NCBI GenBank assembly: GCA_964035575.1
Contig: OZ037921.1
Coordinates: 640,501 to 704,500, forward strand
DNA length: 64,000 bases
Direction of reading: 5' to 3'
Origin: Rhynchopus sp. YZ270_cl-10
Lineage: Eukaryota > Euglenozoa > Diplonemea > Diplonemida > Diplonemidae
Part shown: positions 41,240 through 51,589 of the stretch, piece after piece
Layout: each line of letters starts with the position of its first letter
Position numbering within the stretch: the stretch's first letter is position 1
Translations under genes and position numbers: made by a program
Notes under the pieces: generated by a model
The model's database searches: none
Told to the model about the DNA's origin: nothing
What the model saw: the letters and a program-made list of their open reading frames with translations, nothing else

Positions 41240-41371
41240 CAGTAGTTTTATTTTGCGATAATTTCACGCTAATTTTCGATGCGAGTGTGGTTAATTTGCC
41301 GAGCGAAGCGAGGCAAATTGAGCTCACGAGCATCGAAAATTAGCGTGAAATTATCGCAAAATAAACTACTG
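41240..41371. mobile_element. Pogo-like foldback MITE, 132 bp
   Basis: CAGTAGTTTTATTTTGCGAT and about 45 bases in total are repeated inverted with a single indel, so almost the whole element is one hairpin. TA flanks both ends. A further partial end, CAGTAGTTTTATTT, starts at 41584. Confidence 0.88.
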
Positions 41372-42129
41372 TATAAAAATTCGAATAGGTGATTTTAATT
41401 TGCGTGTTACATAAAGTTCTAGTGGGGGCTCTGTTGGAAAAGGGTAACTTATTTGTTGTGCAATCCATTAATGCTGTTTTTCCTGTACAAAAATACAGTG
41501 AAAAAAAAAAAAAAAAAAAAAAATCACGCTCCTACGTATTTTCCCACAGAAAATAAAAACACAAGTGAAAAAAAGTGAAAATACAGTAGTTTTATTTCCA
41601 CAGAGACAAATTATCGACAATTAAAATTACCCTTTTCCAACGGAGCCCCACTAGAACTTTATTTAACAAGTGAATTAAAATATACAAAAAGTGAATATTT
41701 GCGTGTAGCAGACCGTCCTTTAGGGGTTGACGGAGAGATATACACACAAAAATTGACTTAAATACAAAAAGGGGGATTTGAAAGTGCAAACGCACTTTGA
41801 AGCAAAGACACCGAGAGCAATGATGGGAAATAACGACATAACGCCAACCAAGATCTGATGCCCTATTTTTTCCCCCGTTTTAACGAAAGCATATCCAAAA
41901 AATGCTCAATCTGACGCAAAACGGTAAGAAACAAAGGAGGAGGAGGAGGTTGTGGGAAACAAAAAAAAAAAAGAAAAAAAATACGTTGCTATCAAGTGGC
42001 TGGACTTTATTATTTTTTGTCTGGCTTATCTTTTGTCACATTTTAATGCGACAAAGAATAAAATGAAATACAATGGTAATCCTGGAGAAAAAAGAGGATC
42101 GTAAGGTTAAAAAAAAATGAATCAGTATA

Positions 42130-42948
42130 CAGGGTTCTATACAGCATTCCGCCCACGAGGGGCTGGCTCGGTCAGAATCGGTTTGACTCGGTCAGCCCAA
42201 AAAAAAATTTTCCCCCCTCCACAGGGAATTATATAGGTTTTGGGGTTTTTCGCTGAAACTCGGTCGAGCCGGGTCCCCAACCTAGCTCAAGTTGGGGGCC
42301 TCCGGCGGAATGTGAGAATTCCTCGGTTATCCAATTGCGGAGTTCGGCACTTCATTGAAGCAATTCGTGCACCAGGCACAAGTGGTACACGAATTGTCTG
42401 TAGCCTCAGTACATTTATAACAAAGAAAGGGCGGTCACGGCACCCAAAGCGAAGCCACGGTACGCAACATTTCTAAAAAAAAGTTGACACAAAACGGCAC
42501 TGTCGCTGGTAATTGTGGTCAGCTTCCGTAATTTTACTCCCCTGTTTTTCTAAAACGAAAGTTTCTGGCGAAGCCACGGTACGCAACATTTCTAAAAATT
42601 GCGCTTAAAATTGCACATTTTTACTGCAAAAGTATATCATGGGAAGGGTGGGTTGCAATCTTGCGCCGCAGGCGCACGGTACGCTACTTTTATTATTTCG
42701 CCATGCTGCATGCTTCCTTTTCCTTCGGCGTTTGACCAATTGAGTCGCGTTCTGGCTGTGACGGGGTCACTTTGTTCATGAGGCCATTTCTGGTCACTCT
42801 CAGAGGCTCGTGGGAGGTACCAAAATTTCCACCCCAAGATTTGGAAAAAAAATCTGAGATTTATAAAAAAAAAAAAAAAAAACGGCTGACCGAGTCAACG
42901 TCTGACTCGGTCAGACCGACCGAGTGACCGGGCCTATATAGAACCCTG
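42130..42948. mobile_element. 819-bp CAGGGTTCTATA element, copy 1
   Basis: The ends are CAGGGTTCTATACA and TATATAGAACCCTG. The 6-bp target duplication AGTATA lies at 42124-42129 and 42949-42954. Inner repeats include GACTCGGTCAG palindromes and two copies of GAAGCCACGGTACGCAACAT. It is nearly identical, in inverted orientation, to 58185-59004. No transposase frame. Confidence 0.93.
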
Positions 42949-43122
42949 AGTATATACGGGGAGGGGTGTCAGAACAGAAATGGGGGGGAGGAAAAAAAAT
43001 GGGGGGAAATAGGGGGAAGGGTTTTACGAAGGTGGAAAAACATGTATAAATAAATATAAGTAATTCCCCGTTCGCTGAGGTTGCTTTTAACTTCGTTTTT
43101 TTTTTTTTTTTTTTTTCTTTTT

Positions 43123-43198
43123 TTGTTGTGTCGACAATCGCCTAGCGCCCTACCTTAGTAAACCCTTGGTAGGTAACTAGGGTCTGTACTCAATGTTA
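43123..43198 (-). repeat. Family D structured repeat
   Basis: TTGTTGTGTCGACAATCGCC, a long stem CCTACCTTAGT...ACTAGGG, then TCTGTACTCAATGTTATT. A poly-T run of about 24 precedes it. Confidence 0.65.
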
Positions 43199-44001
43199 TT
43201 TTGTTTTTTATTTTTTATTTTTCTGCGTCAACTATTCCACCCTGTCAATGGACAAGGATACAAGCCAATTGTGGTGTTCGTCTGCATATAGAATAGACGT
43301 TGTTCTATCTATACCTTCAAGACTGTGCAAAACTTTTTTTTACTTCTGTTCTATGAAAAATGTGTGGATTTTTATAATAAAAAAAAGCAAAAAAGCAAAA
43401 AAGCAAAAAAAAAAACTTGAAAGATGATTGCGTTTCATAGAAGGAACTCATCCCCAAATACATCGTTTTGACCGTGATTTTCTTGTATAGGGGAAGAAGG
43501 TGGAAAAGCTTCTCCCCCCAAAAAAAAAAACAAAAAAAATCTCATTACTACAGCAGGATGCTATACGCTTGTTGTGTGTCGCTGATTGTTCATTTTTAAA
43601 AATATTTTATTAAATGTTGTAACATCGCGCACATACCCTTTGCTGTAGGGAAAGGGGAGAGAGAAAAAGAGTTGGGAATCATGCAGTTGTACAAAAAAAA
43701 AAAATACACACATCACACATTCCGAACTATTTTTCCCTCAAAAAATTCCCCCTTTTTTTTTTTGAAAATTTTTTGGCATTTAGTGTAGACACCCCTAAGG
43801 ATGCGCTCCACCTTAGTTTTTTTGTCAACTTCACCATTGCCACATTAAAAAATGCGACCCTTTTTTTTTTTTTGCTACCCACTCTATCGAGCACTTCAAC
43901 TAAAGGTATTTTTGATGAGTTTTATCTCTCTATTTTACTTTGTTCTTTCTTTCTTTTTCACTTCTCCACACATCAACCCCTACTACCCGCTTTTAGACCA
44001 A

Positions 44002-45312
44002 TCACCCTTCCACTCCGTGTTGTTGCCATGCATTGTAGTGGTTTGCGTCATAAGCGTTGGCGTAGCGGGCGATTGGGCTGCGTGCACCTAGGGGTGAAGC
44101 ATGACCAGGAGAGTACATCCTCCCGTCTCTTTCCCGCTGAGAGCCGTACACAGCATTGTGCACACCGCCTCTATGCCCCGCGGTACGTGGGGTGTGCGCA
44201 CCATCGCTCCCCCCTCTGCTTCCAGTCGTTCCGGTGAGCACGTTGCTGTGCCCCAGACTGTCATCTCTCGGAGAATGAGCGGTTCTCGGTGAAGCTAATG
44301 GCGATGTCTTGCTCTTCCTAAGCGGCTTTGGCAGTGGTTCAACCTCAAGGGGGGAGAGTGCTGCGGGGAGGGTCCTCCTTTTTGCCTTCTTTTTGGGGGA
44401 GTTTTGCCCCTGGAAGAGAGGGAGTGAGTTGAGGTGCGCCTTCAGTGCATCGCAGGCAGCGGTGTTTGAGGTCTCTCCGGAAAACAGCTCGGATTGCTTT
44501 CCGTAGCAAAGAAGTTGGAGGATTTCTCGTGCAGCAGGGCGGTCTGCGGCGTGGCGACTTAACATGCTGCACAACAAAATCCCAAACTTCTTTGAAAACC
44601 CCCGGTCGATAGTTTCCTTCATAATCCTGGAAGACGTTTTGGTTCCCAAAGCAATGGTACAGCCTTCCTTATCATTCAGAACTTCTGCGTTGATTGGCTG
44701 CATGCGGAGACTTACCAATTCTAATACACAGACCCCGAGGTTCCAAATATCAACTTTGTTCGTATATTTCTCACCAAGCATCACTTCTGGTGCATAATAG
44801 TAAGGGGTCCCCACAACGGTGTTGTGCCCTTTAATATTGTAGGTAGCGGAGAGTCCGAAGTCTCCGAGTTTGAGATTGCCGTTCGCGTCGAAGAAGATGT
44901 TTCCTGTTTTGACGTCACGGTGCCACATATCGCGTTCATGAAGGTACTGTAGGGCCGACGCAATCTGGGTAATCCATTTGACAAGAGTTGCCTCGCTGAA
45001 GGGCTTCAACTGTCCTTTCTTGACCTTCCGGAAGAGTTGGTACAGATCCCCCCCTGGGCAGTAATCCATCACAATACAGAGGTACAGATCCTTCGCTCCT
45101 CTGTACTCAAAGCTCTCCTCTAAACGAATGATGTGCCTGTGGTTCACGCCCTTCATAATGTCCACCTCCGTCTGCGCGCGTCTCAAGCAAGAGTTGTCCC
45201 CGCATTTAATCGTCTTAAGCACAAAGATGCCACCATCAGTCTTCCGGCGCACCTTGTACACCTTGCCCTGACCTCCCTGGCCAAGCTTCTCCACTTTCTC
45301 GTATCTTTCCAT
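44002..45312 (-). CDS. NEK-like serine/threonine protein kinase
   Basis: 436 residues from ATG 45312. The kinase domain covers about residues 4-275: glycine loop GQGGQG (13-16 core), VAIK-type Lys33, HRDVKTGN catalytic loop, DFG and a PYYYAPE activation-segment end. The order ERYEKVEKLGQGG, YCPGGDLYQLF and the short P+1 segment fit the NEK family (mitosis, cilia). The catalytic loop reads DVKTGN instead of DLKPxN; the essential Asp and Asn remain, so activity is expected. VDIWNLGV replaces the usual DIWSLG. The C-terminal 160 residues are basic and Ser/Pro-rich without a domain. The upstream leader is pyrimidine-rich with TCCCTCAG. Confidence 0.95.
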   Translation of the reverse strand: MERYEKVEKLGQGGQGKVYKVRRKTDGGIFVLKTIKCGDNSCLRRAQTEVDIMKGVNHRHIIRLEESFEYRGAKDLYLCIVMDYCPGGDLYQLFRKVKKGQLKPFSEATLVKWITQIASALQYLHERDMWHRDVKTGNIFFDANGNLKLGDFGLSATYNIKGHNTVVGTPYYYAPEVMLGEKYTNKVDIWNLGVCVLELVSLRMQPINAEVLNDKEGCTIALGTKTSSRIMKETIDRGFSKKFGILLCSMLSRHAADRPAAREILQLLCYGKQSELFSGETSNTAACDALKAHLNSLPLFQGQNSPKKKAKRRTLPAALSPLEVEPLPKPLRKSKTSPLASPRTAHSPRDDSLGHSNVLTGTTGSRGGSDGAHTPRTAGHRGGVHNAVYGSQRERDGRMYSPGHASPLGARSPIARYANAYDANHYNAWQQHGVEG

Positions 45313-45453
45313 TGTTCGGAAGGGAAAAGGGGGTGGGAGGGGAGGAGGAGGAGGGGGGTGTGGATGTGTGTGGTGCTGAGGGAGAGAATATGAGGTGAAA
45401 TCAGAGGGGAGAGAGAGAGAGAGGAAAAAATCAGGGTTGTTCCTTGTTCTCGG

Positions 45454-46284
45454 AAAAAACAGCAAAATTCTGGATTTATGTTCCCGTTTTTTTCCTTTTT
45501 TTGGGTGGGGTTTTTTGCCCTTTTTCGGGCTTTCCGAGCTCTACCCTCACTGTAGTGGGGTCATTTCGAGAAAATGGACAAGTTCTTGATTGATACAAAT
45601 TTTGGTTACGACCACTAGTGAGTTGCTCACAATGCTAAATGAGTGTCAGAACTGTGATTCTGGGCCCACTTTAACCGCCCCTCGAAATTCAAAAAGGGGT
45701 CCAAACCCGGGCGCGCTACACTCGCGCGGAACTTTTTGCTTTGGTCTAGTTGCATTTTTGGCTGCAAAATGCAAGGGGATCCCCAAAGACGTTGGGAATA
45801 TTATTTGGATGGGGCAGTGATTTTGTACCTGCATACACGCTCCCTCGCGGTAACCGCGTGCATGCCAATGAAGTGCTCTCTGGGGTTCGATAACCCGTGG
45901 AACCAGTGCTTCCGCCGATGAACGGTGAGGCGTTGCACTTCTCTTTTTGCGGAGCAAAAAATAATATAAATGGCGCCGCAGGCAAAAAAATTTGAGTACA
46001 GTGTAAAAATCTAGCTTCCAACGAACCCTTTTTTGCAGAGCAAAAAATGAAAAATGGCGCCGCAGGCAAAAAAAAAATTGGGGGTACAGCCCTGGACAGT
46101 GAAGGATTTTGTTGTCAATTTTTTTTTCTTGCCCCCTGAAAACTCTTGCTTTTGAGAGTTTCGACCATTTCACCACACTGGTGGTGTGTCACCTACAGTG
46201 AAACCCACCAGAAACCACAAGAAAGCCCCCTAAGGAAAAAAAGGGAAAAAAAAAAGGAAAAAAAAACTAAAATCCAGAATTTCA
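45454..46284. mobile_element. 831-bp element, possible 9-bp TSD
   Basis: The inverted AAATTCTGGATTT lies near each end. Direct TGTTCTCGG flanks at 45445-45453 and 46285-46293. It contains two diverged direct units around GGCGCCGCAGGCAAAAAAA and a family C sequence on the plus strand (45875-45943). A 9-bp duplication would suit a Mutator-like element; the terminal repeats are offset by a few bases, so this is tentative. Confidence 0.6.
45875..45943 (+). repeat. Family C structured repeat, opposite strand
   Basis: CTCTCTGGGGTTCGATAACC, then GAACCAGTGCTTCCGCCGAT, then GAACGGTGAGGCGTTGCACT. It is the only clear plus-sense member, and it lies inside a transposon. Confidence 0.7.
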
Positions 46285-46794
46285 TGTTCTCGGTCCCACT
46301 TAGGAACTTCCCTGGAAAAAATGATGTTTTTTTTTTTTTTGACAACTTTTTTACCATTCCTTTTTAGGGAACGGAGCATGTACGGTCCTGGAACAGCTCC
46401 AAGAATATGGAGTCGGCGGGCTTAATAGGAAATTAATTGCCTTCCTAAACGTACACACAACTGGCAAAAAGGGGAGGTGTTTTTTTTTTCCACAGGATTT
46501 TGCATTTTTGTTGTTGTTTCCACTGCGCGGAAGCGAATGGAAGAAAAATGAATAAAATAAGAACGAAAAAGGTGTGAACAAAACAAAATAAACGAGCCCC
46601 ATTCTTTTTTTGTGTGTGACATAAAAAGGATAGGGATTTCTTTTCTTTTTTGTTCGCCGAAAAGCGCTGACTCCAACATTCCTTATTGTCAACAAAAAAA
46701 AAAGGGGTTGCTGACAACTTTGCTGAAAGATATGAACATAGAAGATAATAACACAAATTATCTGCAACGAAAGATAAAATTTGTAAGATGAATG

Positions 46795-46825
46795 TGTCTC
46801 TCCTACACACACAACACACACCTTT
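46795..46825 (-). repeat. Family B hairpin
   Basis: AAGATGAATGTGTCTCTCC then TACACACAC...CCTT; inner stem TGTGT/ACACA. On the minus strand GTGTGTGTTG...TTTCGTTGCAG has intron-like ends about 68 bases apart. Confidence 0.6.
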
Positions 46826-46838
46826 CAAGAAAGAGCCG

Positions 46839-46871
46839 TTGAAAAGTGCCAACGCCTCACCGGACATCGAA
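46839..46871 (-). repeat. Family C repeat just after a stop codon
   Basis: The minus strand reads CGATGTCCGGTGAGGCGTTG and CACTTTTCAA, starting about 13 bases after the stop of the coiled-coil gene at 46884. Confidence 0.65.
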
Positions 46872-46883
46872 TAATCCTAAATC

Positions 46884-47654
46884 CTAAATAAAGGCGTTGT
46901 ACCCTTTACGATAGGCACGTCTCTTCTCAGACTGTCTGAGCATTTCTAGTTTTGCGGCTTTCCGTTTCTGCTCCGTCTCCTGCTCACGACAGTGCTGTGC
47001 TATTAACGGCACTGCTTGCTGCGCCTTTTCCTCCTCTTCACGACTGTGCTCTAGACACATAATTTTGTCCTGCCGTCTGCGCTCCTCAAGAATCAACTCG
47101 TGATCGCTTTCTTCGCCCTTTCTTTTAACAATCGAAGCGCTCCGAGTCAACCGATCCTGTTCATCATGCTCGTCGAGGTTCTCTTTAATCTGTTCTAGAC
47201 GTGCTGAGAGGTTCTTCTTTTTGAGTTGATATATCTTTTGGGCCTCAATAATTTGTATTTCCTGCTCTTTACGGCGTTCTTCACGGAGCATTTTCCAGGT
47301 AGCTTCGGTGTGCTCTGCTGTAGTTTTAATTTCTTCTAATGAGAGAGAAGGCAAATCTGCTAACGCAATATCCGCATCACGTCCCCTCGCATCACAGTCA
47401 ATATGCTCTCCGCTCAGTAGATTGGAAACTTCATCGTTAAGCCGCTTCATGATACGGTGCAGCATTGTAGTTACATCGATTATTAGCTTTTGCTTCTCCG
47501 TGGGTGTGTCGGTCGCGTCATGGGAGGTGGAGGAAGAGGAAGAGGAGGAAGAAGAAGAGGAAGAAGTAGCCCCCTTCCCCACAACCATCTCGCTATCTAA
47601 CACCTCACGACACCCTTTGATCTGCTTCTGCAGCTTCCCTGCCATGGATTCCAT
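46884..47654 (-). CDS. Coiled-coil protein, unknown
   Basis: 256 residues from ATG 47654. A short N-terminal helix is followed by a run of 12 Ser encoded by a GAG/GAA-type tract on the plus strand. A helical segment (KQKLIIDVTTMLHRIMKRLN) follows, and then an almost continuous charged coiled coil from about residue 105 to the end (for example EERRKEQEIQIIEAQKIYQL and CREQETEQKRKAAKLEMLRQ). No catalytic motif. A structural or cytoskeletal role is likely. TTCTTTCTAG ends 2 bases before the ATG, an acceptor-like site. Family C and B hairpins follow the stop. Confidence 0.82.
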   Translation of the reverse strand: MESMAGKLQKQIKGCREVLDSEMVVGKGATSSSSSSSSSSSSTSHDATDTPTEKQKLIIDVTTMLHRIMKRLNDEVSNLLSGEHIDCDARGRDADIALADLPSLSLEEIKTTAEHTEATWKMLREERRKEQEIQIIEAQKIYQLKKKNLSARLEQIKENLDEHDEQDRLTRSASIVKRKGEESDHELILEERRRQDKIMCLEHSREEEEKAQQAVPLIAQHCREQETEQKRKAAKLEMLRQSEKRRAYRKGYNAFI

Positions 47655-48313
47655 CCTAGAAAGAAGGGGGTATTTTTCAGTTGTGAACAGTGAAGGCACA
47701 AAGCAAAAAAAAAATTGAAGGGGTTTTTTCAAAAATCTGTGGTAAGGTAGTGTCTTGTGTACACCTGTGTGCGTTGTGGTGCTATTTTTTGGTTTTGTCA
47801 AATTTGAGGGCAAAAATAGTAGAATAGGTAAAGTTGTTTTCGTTGATTTGCACAAAATCCTCCTGTTTGAGGGAGGATTTGGCGACCGTACCCGGTAATA
47901 CTATTTATCCTTTAAAGCAAGCTTCGTAGGAATAAAAATCAAAAAAAAAAAGTTGACAGTGCATATGCGACTCATAGGGTATCAACAAAACGGATTGACG
48001 TTGGAGGGCACGATGTAGCTACGTCCATTTCATAGAAATGTGAAGAATCATAGACTGAATTCCAACCAAGGACAAAAAAACAAAAAAAAACGGTAACGTC
48101 TCTGTTTAGGTATCAAAAAAAAAAGTGGAGATTGGTTTACTGTAGACTTTTTACGTTTTTTATTTATTTCGTTCAATTTTTTGCCGACAAAAAAAGGGGA
48201 CAAAAATGCAACACCTCGAGCGATACAATACAAAATATGTTTTTGTCGCACATTTTCCTCCTCCTCCTCCTCCTCCTCTTCTTCTTCTTCTTCTTCTTCT
48301 TCCAAAAAATTTT
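47655..48313. other. Gene-free spacer
   Basis: No gene was seen. A GGA/GAA-type trinucleotide tract lies at 48253-48303, immediately after the stop of the glycine-rich gene in the sense direction. Poly-A/T runs fill the rest. Confidence 0.6.
48253..48303. repeat. Trinucleotide tract (TCC)n(TTC)n
   Basis: About 7 TCC units and 8 TTC units follow each other just past the stop codon of the glycine-rich gene. Confidence 0.95.
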
Positions 48314-50794
48314 TTAATGCCGGGTTTTGACAGAAGTAATTTGGACGCAACCATCGCTCGCATCCCCTCCCGATGCGATGTGGGTGAGGGAATGATCCCC
48401 GGATTTGAGAGACACTGCGAAGGATGGAGTTTGGCCTCCTTTGCCTCCTTTTGCCTGGATGGATCCGGAGTTGTTGATGGAGGATGCTGTGATGGAGATG
48501 GTTCCGCCGGCACCTCCGCCGGCCCCGGAGGTCCCTGAGGTTGGTGCGTCATCTCCGTTGAGACCGTTTGATTGGATGGAGCCGTGGTTTCTGAAGTCGT
48601 CAGCGTTGATGACGAGGAGACCCCCTCCTGCTCCTCCGGCGATGCGAACAGTCTCATCCGTGCAAGCGCTTTCTGCAGAGCTGGAATCCGATGAGAGGCA
48701 TGGAGCTAGAGGATGCCCCGCACCCCCACCACACCCCATCCCCCCAGACTCCTCCTCCCCCCCAACACCTCCACCCTTCTTCCCATTAAACCCCGGATGC
48801 ATCCCGCCAGCGCCTCCACCCCCTCCGGCACCTCGCTTCTCACTTCCGGTTCCCCCTCCTCCCCCTCCTCCGTTCGGCCCAGCCCCATACGTTCCAAACC
48901 CATTTACGCATTCACCTTGCTGAGAATCAAAGGGGTTATTCGGGTCTACTCCATTCCCTCCACGGAAGCCTAGGCCAGAGAGAAGAACGGTTGCTCCTTC
49001 TTCTACTATGAAAAGGTTTGTACGGATTCGCATCGTTCCACCAGAAGAACCATTCCAAGCGGAGGTGGTCAGGGTACCACCTTTTTTTATGATAACCGTT
49101 TCAAAGGTGTATTCTATGCTTTCCAAAGAATGTCGGTCGGAGACAATGAGAGTAGCCCCGGAGCTTGTTGTGGAGGATTGGCGGGAAGGGAAATGAGGGT
49201 CCGGAAGAGAGGTCGTTTCGGACTCCGCAAAGTCGCGCCGTCGACGGGAACTGCTGTGCCTTCCTCGAGACCCGCTGAGCATGCTTCCCTCACTGTCTTC
49301 ACTCCCTGCAGCAAGACGACGTCTTCTCGAAGAATCTCGAGTAAACATCCTTAAAATATCGTGCCGACGAATGCTATCATCCTTCTTCTCTTTATCACTC
49401 TCTCGGCGACGATTGAAACTCAATTCCGGAATTTTCGGTCGCACATGAGGCGGTCCATTCAAAGAAGCAAACGGCCTCGCAGGCGGCGACATCAACGGCT
49501 CTCTCGGCGGGGATGTCTGCATTGCGGTCTCGGTTACTACACTGTTTTGCCGCCCTTCGAACGCGGCCCTCTCCTTTTCTATCAACTGCTCCCTCATAGA
49601 TAAGGACATAGCTAACGAAGGGGATTCTATTGAAGGCGGAGGGAGGGTGTCAGATTTTGGTGCGATATTTACTTTTTTCTGTCGCGGCGATGCGGCTGGA
49701 GTAGTCGAAGGGGTATCACCGATTTCAGAGGTAACGGTACGATCGATCAACGCAGAGTCCGCCATAGCGAGCACAGCGGACACAGAGTTATCAGAACTGC
49801 TCTGAGTGCTAGACGACTGCATCCTCGCCATCCCTGACTGCCCCACCGGCACCCCCCACCCCCTCTGCGGAGACAACTCACCCCGCAATGTTGCAATAAA
49901 TGTTAAATTCCGTTCCCCTTCTTCAGGTTGCCCTATAGGCTTCATAATAAGATCCTGCTCCAAAAAGGATTGCAAACAATCAGGTGCAGGCATCATAGGA
50001 ACCTGCAGGGATGGAAGTGTTGAAGAAAAATTTAATGCGGTATGTAAAGGCGCAAGCACTTCACATTCTAAGGCATATCGGTAGACCCCACGGCCGCTGA
50101 GATTGAGGGAGGTTGTGACAGCGCAGAGAATTTGCTGTGAGGTTAACAACCATGGGAGAAGCTCTGATGATAGTGACTCTCTAAGACGAAGCACCCGGTC
50201 TGCGTTTTCATCGCAACAAGAATGCAAATCGGACTCTCGGTCATCAATCTTCTCCAACTCCGCGAAGCTATACTGCTGCAACATCTTCACCCGACTCTTC
50301 AAAAAATCGGCATACAATGACACCCTATACCTACAATCCTCTATGCACCGCAGCACCTTCTCCACCTCTTTGCTATACATCTCGATCTCCCGAAACGCAT
50401 TCCCCAATTGCCCCTCCCATTCTTCAATTTTTGCTAACGGAGGAAGACTGGTAGGAGGTGCTGCTAATAGAGACAAATCTGGAGGTGTCGGAGCGATAGA
50501 ACGCACACTATTTCCGTGCACACCATTATGGTTTGCGGGCGCGTTTTTTAAAAGCTCGGCAACACTTTCCCATTCATGCTGTAAAATGCCTACTTCAATA
50601 GAAGTAAAACAGAGTTCAAATAAGGTGTCCGTCTGTCTCTCCTTCAACGCAACGTCAGCGAACCCCAATCCCCGCCCCTCCAATCTGTTCAAGAACATCC
50701 GCCACAACCGGTAGACCTGGGTCAGTTCCTCGGGGGACTTCGTTTCCGTTTCTTCAAGTTCATTGTCCTCAGCGCCATCGAGACCTCCCCACAT
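48314..50794 (-). CDS. Glycine-rich protein with beta-repeat C-terminus
   Basis: 826 residues from ATG 50794 (a TTG two codons earlier is not used). Residues 1-330 are helical (ERQTDTLFELCFTSIEVGIL; EIEMYSKEVEKVLRCIEDCR). The middle is Ser/Pro/Arg-rich and probably disordered. From about residue 560 it becomes beta-rich and Gly-rich, with units such as SGGTMRIRTNLFIVEEGATV, GAGGGLLVINADDFRNHGSI and GGTISITASSINNSGSIQAK. Alternating GG turns and I-x-I strands suggest a right-handed beta-helix-like repeat. It has no signal peptide, so it is probably intracellular. No enzyme motif was recognised. Confidence 0.83.
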   Translation of the reverse strand: MWGGLDGAEDNELEETETKSPEELTQVYRLWRMFLNRLEGRGLGFADVALKERQTDTLFELCFTSIEVGILQHEWESVAELLKNAPANHNGVHGNSVRSIAPTPPDLSLLAAPPTSLPPLAKIEEWEGQLGNAFREIEMYSKEVEKVLRCIEDCRYRVSLYADFLKSRVKMLQQYSFAELEKIDDRESDLHSCCDENADRVLRLRESLSSELLPWLLTSQQILCAVTTSLNLSGRGVYRYALECEVLAPLHTALNFSSTLPSLQVPMMPAPDCLQSFLEQDLIMKPIGQPEEGERNLTFIATLRGELSPQRGWGVPVGQSGMARMQSSSTQSSSDNSVSAVLAMADSALIDRTVTSEIGDTPSTTPAASPRQKKVNIAPKSDTLPPPSIESPSLAMSLSMREQLIEKERAAFEGRQNSVVTETAMQTSPPREPLMSPPARPFASLNGPPHVRPKIPELSFNRRRESDKEKKDDSIRRHDILRMFTRDSSRRRRLAAGSEDSEGSMLSGSRGRHSSSRRRRDFAESETTSLPDPHFPSRQSSTTSSGATLIVSDRHSLESIEYTFETVIIKKGGTLTTSAWNGSSGGTMRIRTNLFIVEEGATVLLSGLGFRGGNGVDPNNPFDSQQGECVNGFGTYGAGPNGGGGGGGTGSEKRGAGGGGGAGGMHPGFNGKKGGGVGGEEESGGMGCGGGAGHPLAPCLSSDSSSAESACTDETVRIAGGAGGGLLVINADDFRNHGSIQSNGLNGDDAPTSGTSGAGGGAGGTISITASSINNSGSIQAKGGKGGQTPSFAVSLKSGDHSLTHIASGGDASDGCVQITSVKTRH

Positions 50795-51445
50795 ATACAA
50801 AGCTTTTGAAAGATTATAAAGAGGGGTAGTTGAGGGGAGAGGAGGAAGAAAGAAACGTCCTCTGTTGTGTACAGTGCTGGGAAAATGAAAAGGGGTGAAG
50901 GTTGAGTCAATAAAGTTGAGTCAATACAAAAAAAAAAAAGTGAAGCTATTACTGCAGGCACCTCCGACGATGCCAGCTGGGATGAAAGCACACAAAAAAA
51001 AATGTTGAAAAAAAAAAAATGTAACAGCTCGTGAAACAGCGTACTTTTGGTATGATCGGTTCGGGAAGGGTGGACCTCTATCATGTCTACTCCAAAAAAT
51101 TTTCAATTAAAAAAGGGGGTGGTTGGGAGGTGCGGGAGGGAAGGGGGGAGTAACTATATATCACACATCCACCTCCATTTCAGGGGGGAGGTTCGCTCAG
51201 CTTTTCTGTTTTGTTGGAGACAAAAATAAAAATAAAAGAAAGAAAGCGCTTCGAGAACAGAGCTAGCGTGGACCTTTTCTGCCTCATTTCTGTTCGTAAA
51301 AAAAAACAAACTGGACTCTTCTTCTTTATTCGCACTTTTTTGCAGTATTTTTTTTCGCTTTTTCCCCGTTTTTTTTTTTTTGTGTATGCCCCAAAAACTG
51401 GGGAGAACTAACAAAGGAAATGCAAAAAAAAAAATTTTTTTTTGA

Positions 51446-51477
51446 AAGATGAATGTGCCTCTCGCGCACACACCTCT
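51446..51477 (-). repeat. Family B hairpin
   Basis: AAGATGAATGTGCCTCTCGC, then GCACACACCTCT; inner stem TGTGC/GCACA. On the minus strand it is followed after about 70 bases by TTTCCTTTGTTAG, a good acceptor-like end. Confidence 0.65.
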
Positions 51478-51526
51478 ATAAAAAAAAGGGGGGGAACTAC
51501 AAACGCCTGTTGCAGACGCAGCTCAT

Positions 51527-51558
<32 letters not shown>
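51527..51558. repeat. (GA)n microsatellite
   Basis: About 14 GA units lie between the stop of the RIIa/Dpy30-like gene and a family C fragment. Confidence 0.9.
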
Positions 51559-51562
<4 letters not shown>

Positions 51563-51589
51563 CATCCCCCTCTATTCGTACTTTTTTGA

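Larger units (their letters stand above)
33334..44001. other. 10.7-kb stretch without a recognised gene
   Basis: I find no gene with a recognisable product. The stretch contains TTGGGTCATCTG, TGGTGC, pogo-like and CAGGGTTCTATA transposons (listed separately). It also has about twenty hairpin repeats, all in the minus orientation. These include family C at 34018-34106 and 37660-37710. A/B types lie near 34650, 34855, 36391, 36770, 37005, 37718, 40362, 40607 and 41035. Family D and E copies also occur. A short open stretch ending MIFVSTGVSFK followed by AAG|GTGACTAAGC (about 41068-41103, minus) could be an exon end. Intron-rich genes with tiny exons therefore cannot be excluded. Confidence 0.5.
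45313..46883. other. Gene-free spacer with a transposon
   Basis: It holds an 831-bp element with 9-bp flanking repeats (45454-46284). Next to the stop codon of the downstream coiled-coil gene's neighbour side, one family B (46795-46825) and one family C (46839-46871) hairpin lie in tandem. No gene was seen. Confidence 0.65.
50795..51589. other. Gene-free spacer
   Basis: No gene was recognised. It contains poly-A/T runs, a family B hairpin (51446-51477), a short family C-like piece near 51500 and a (GA)n tract at 51527-51558. Confidence 0.6.
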
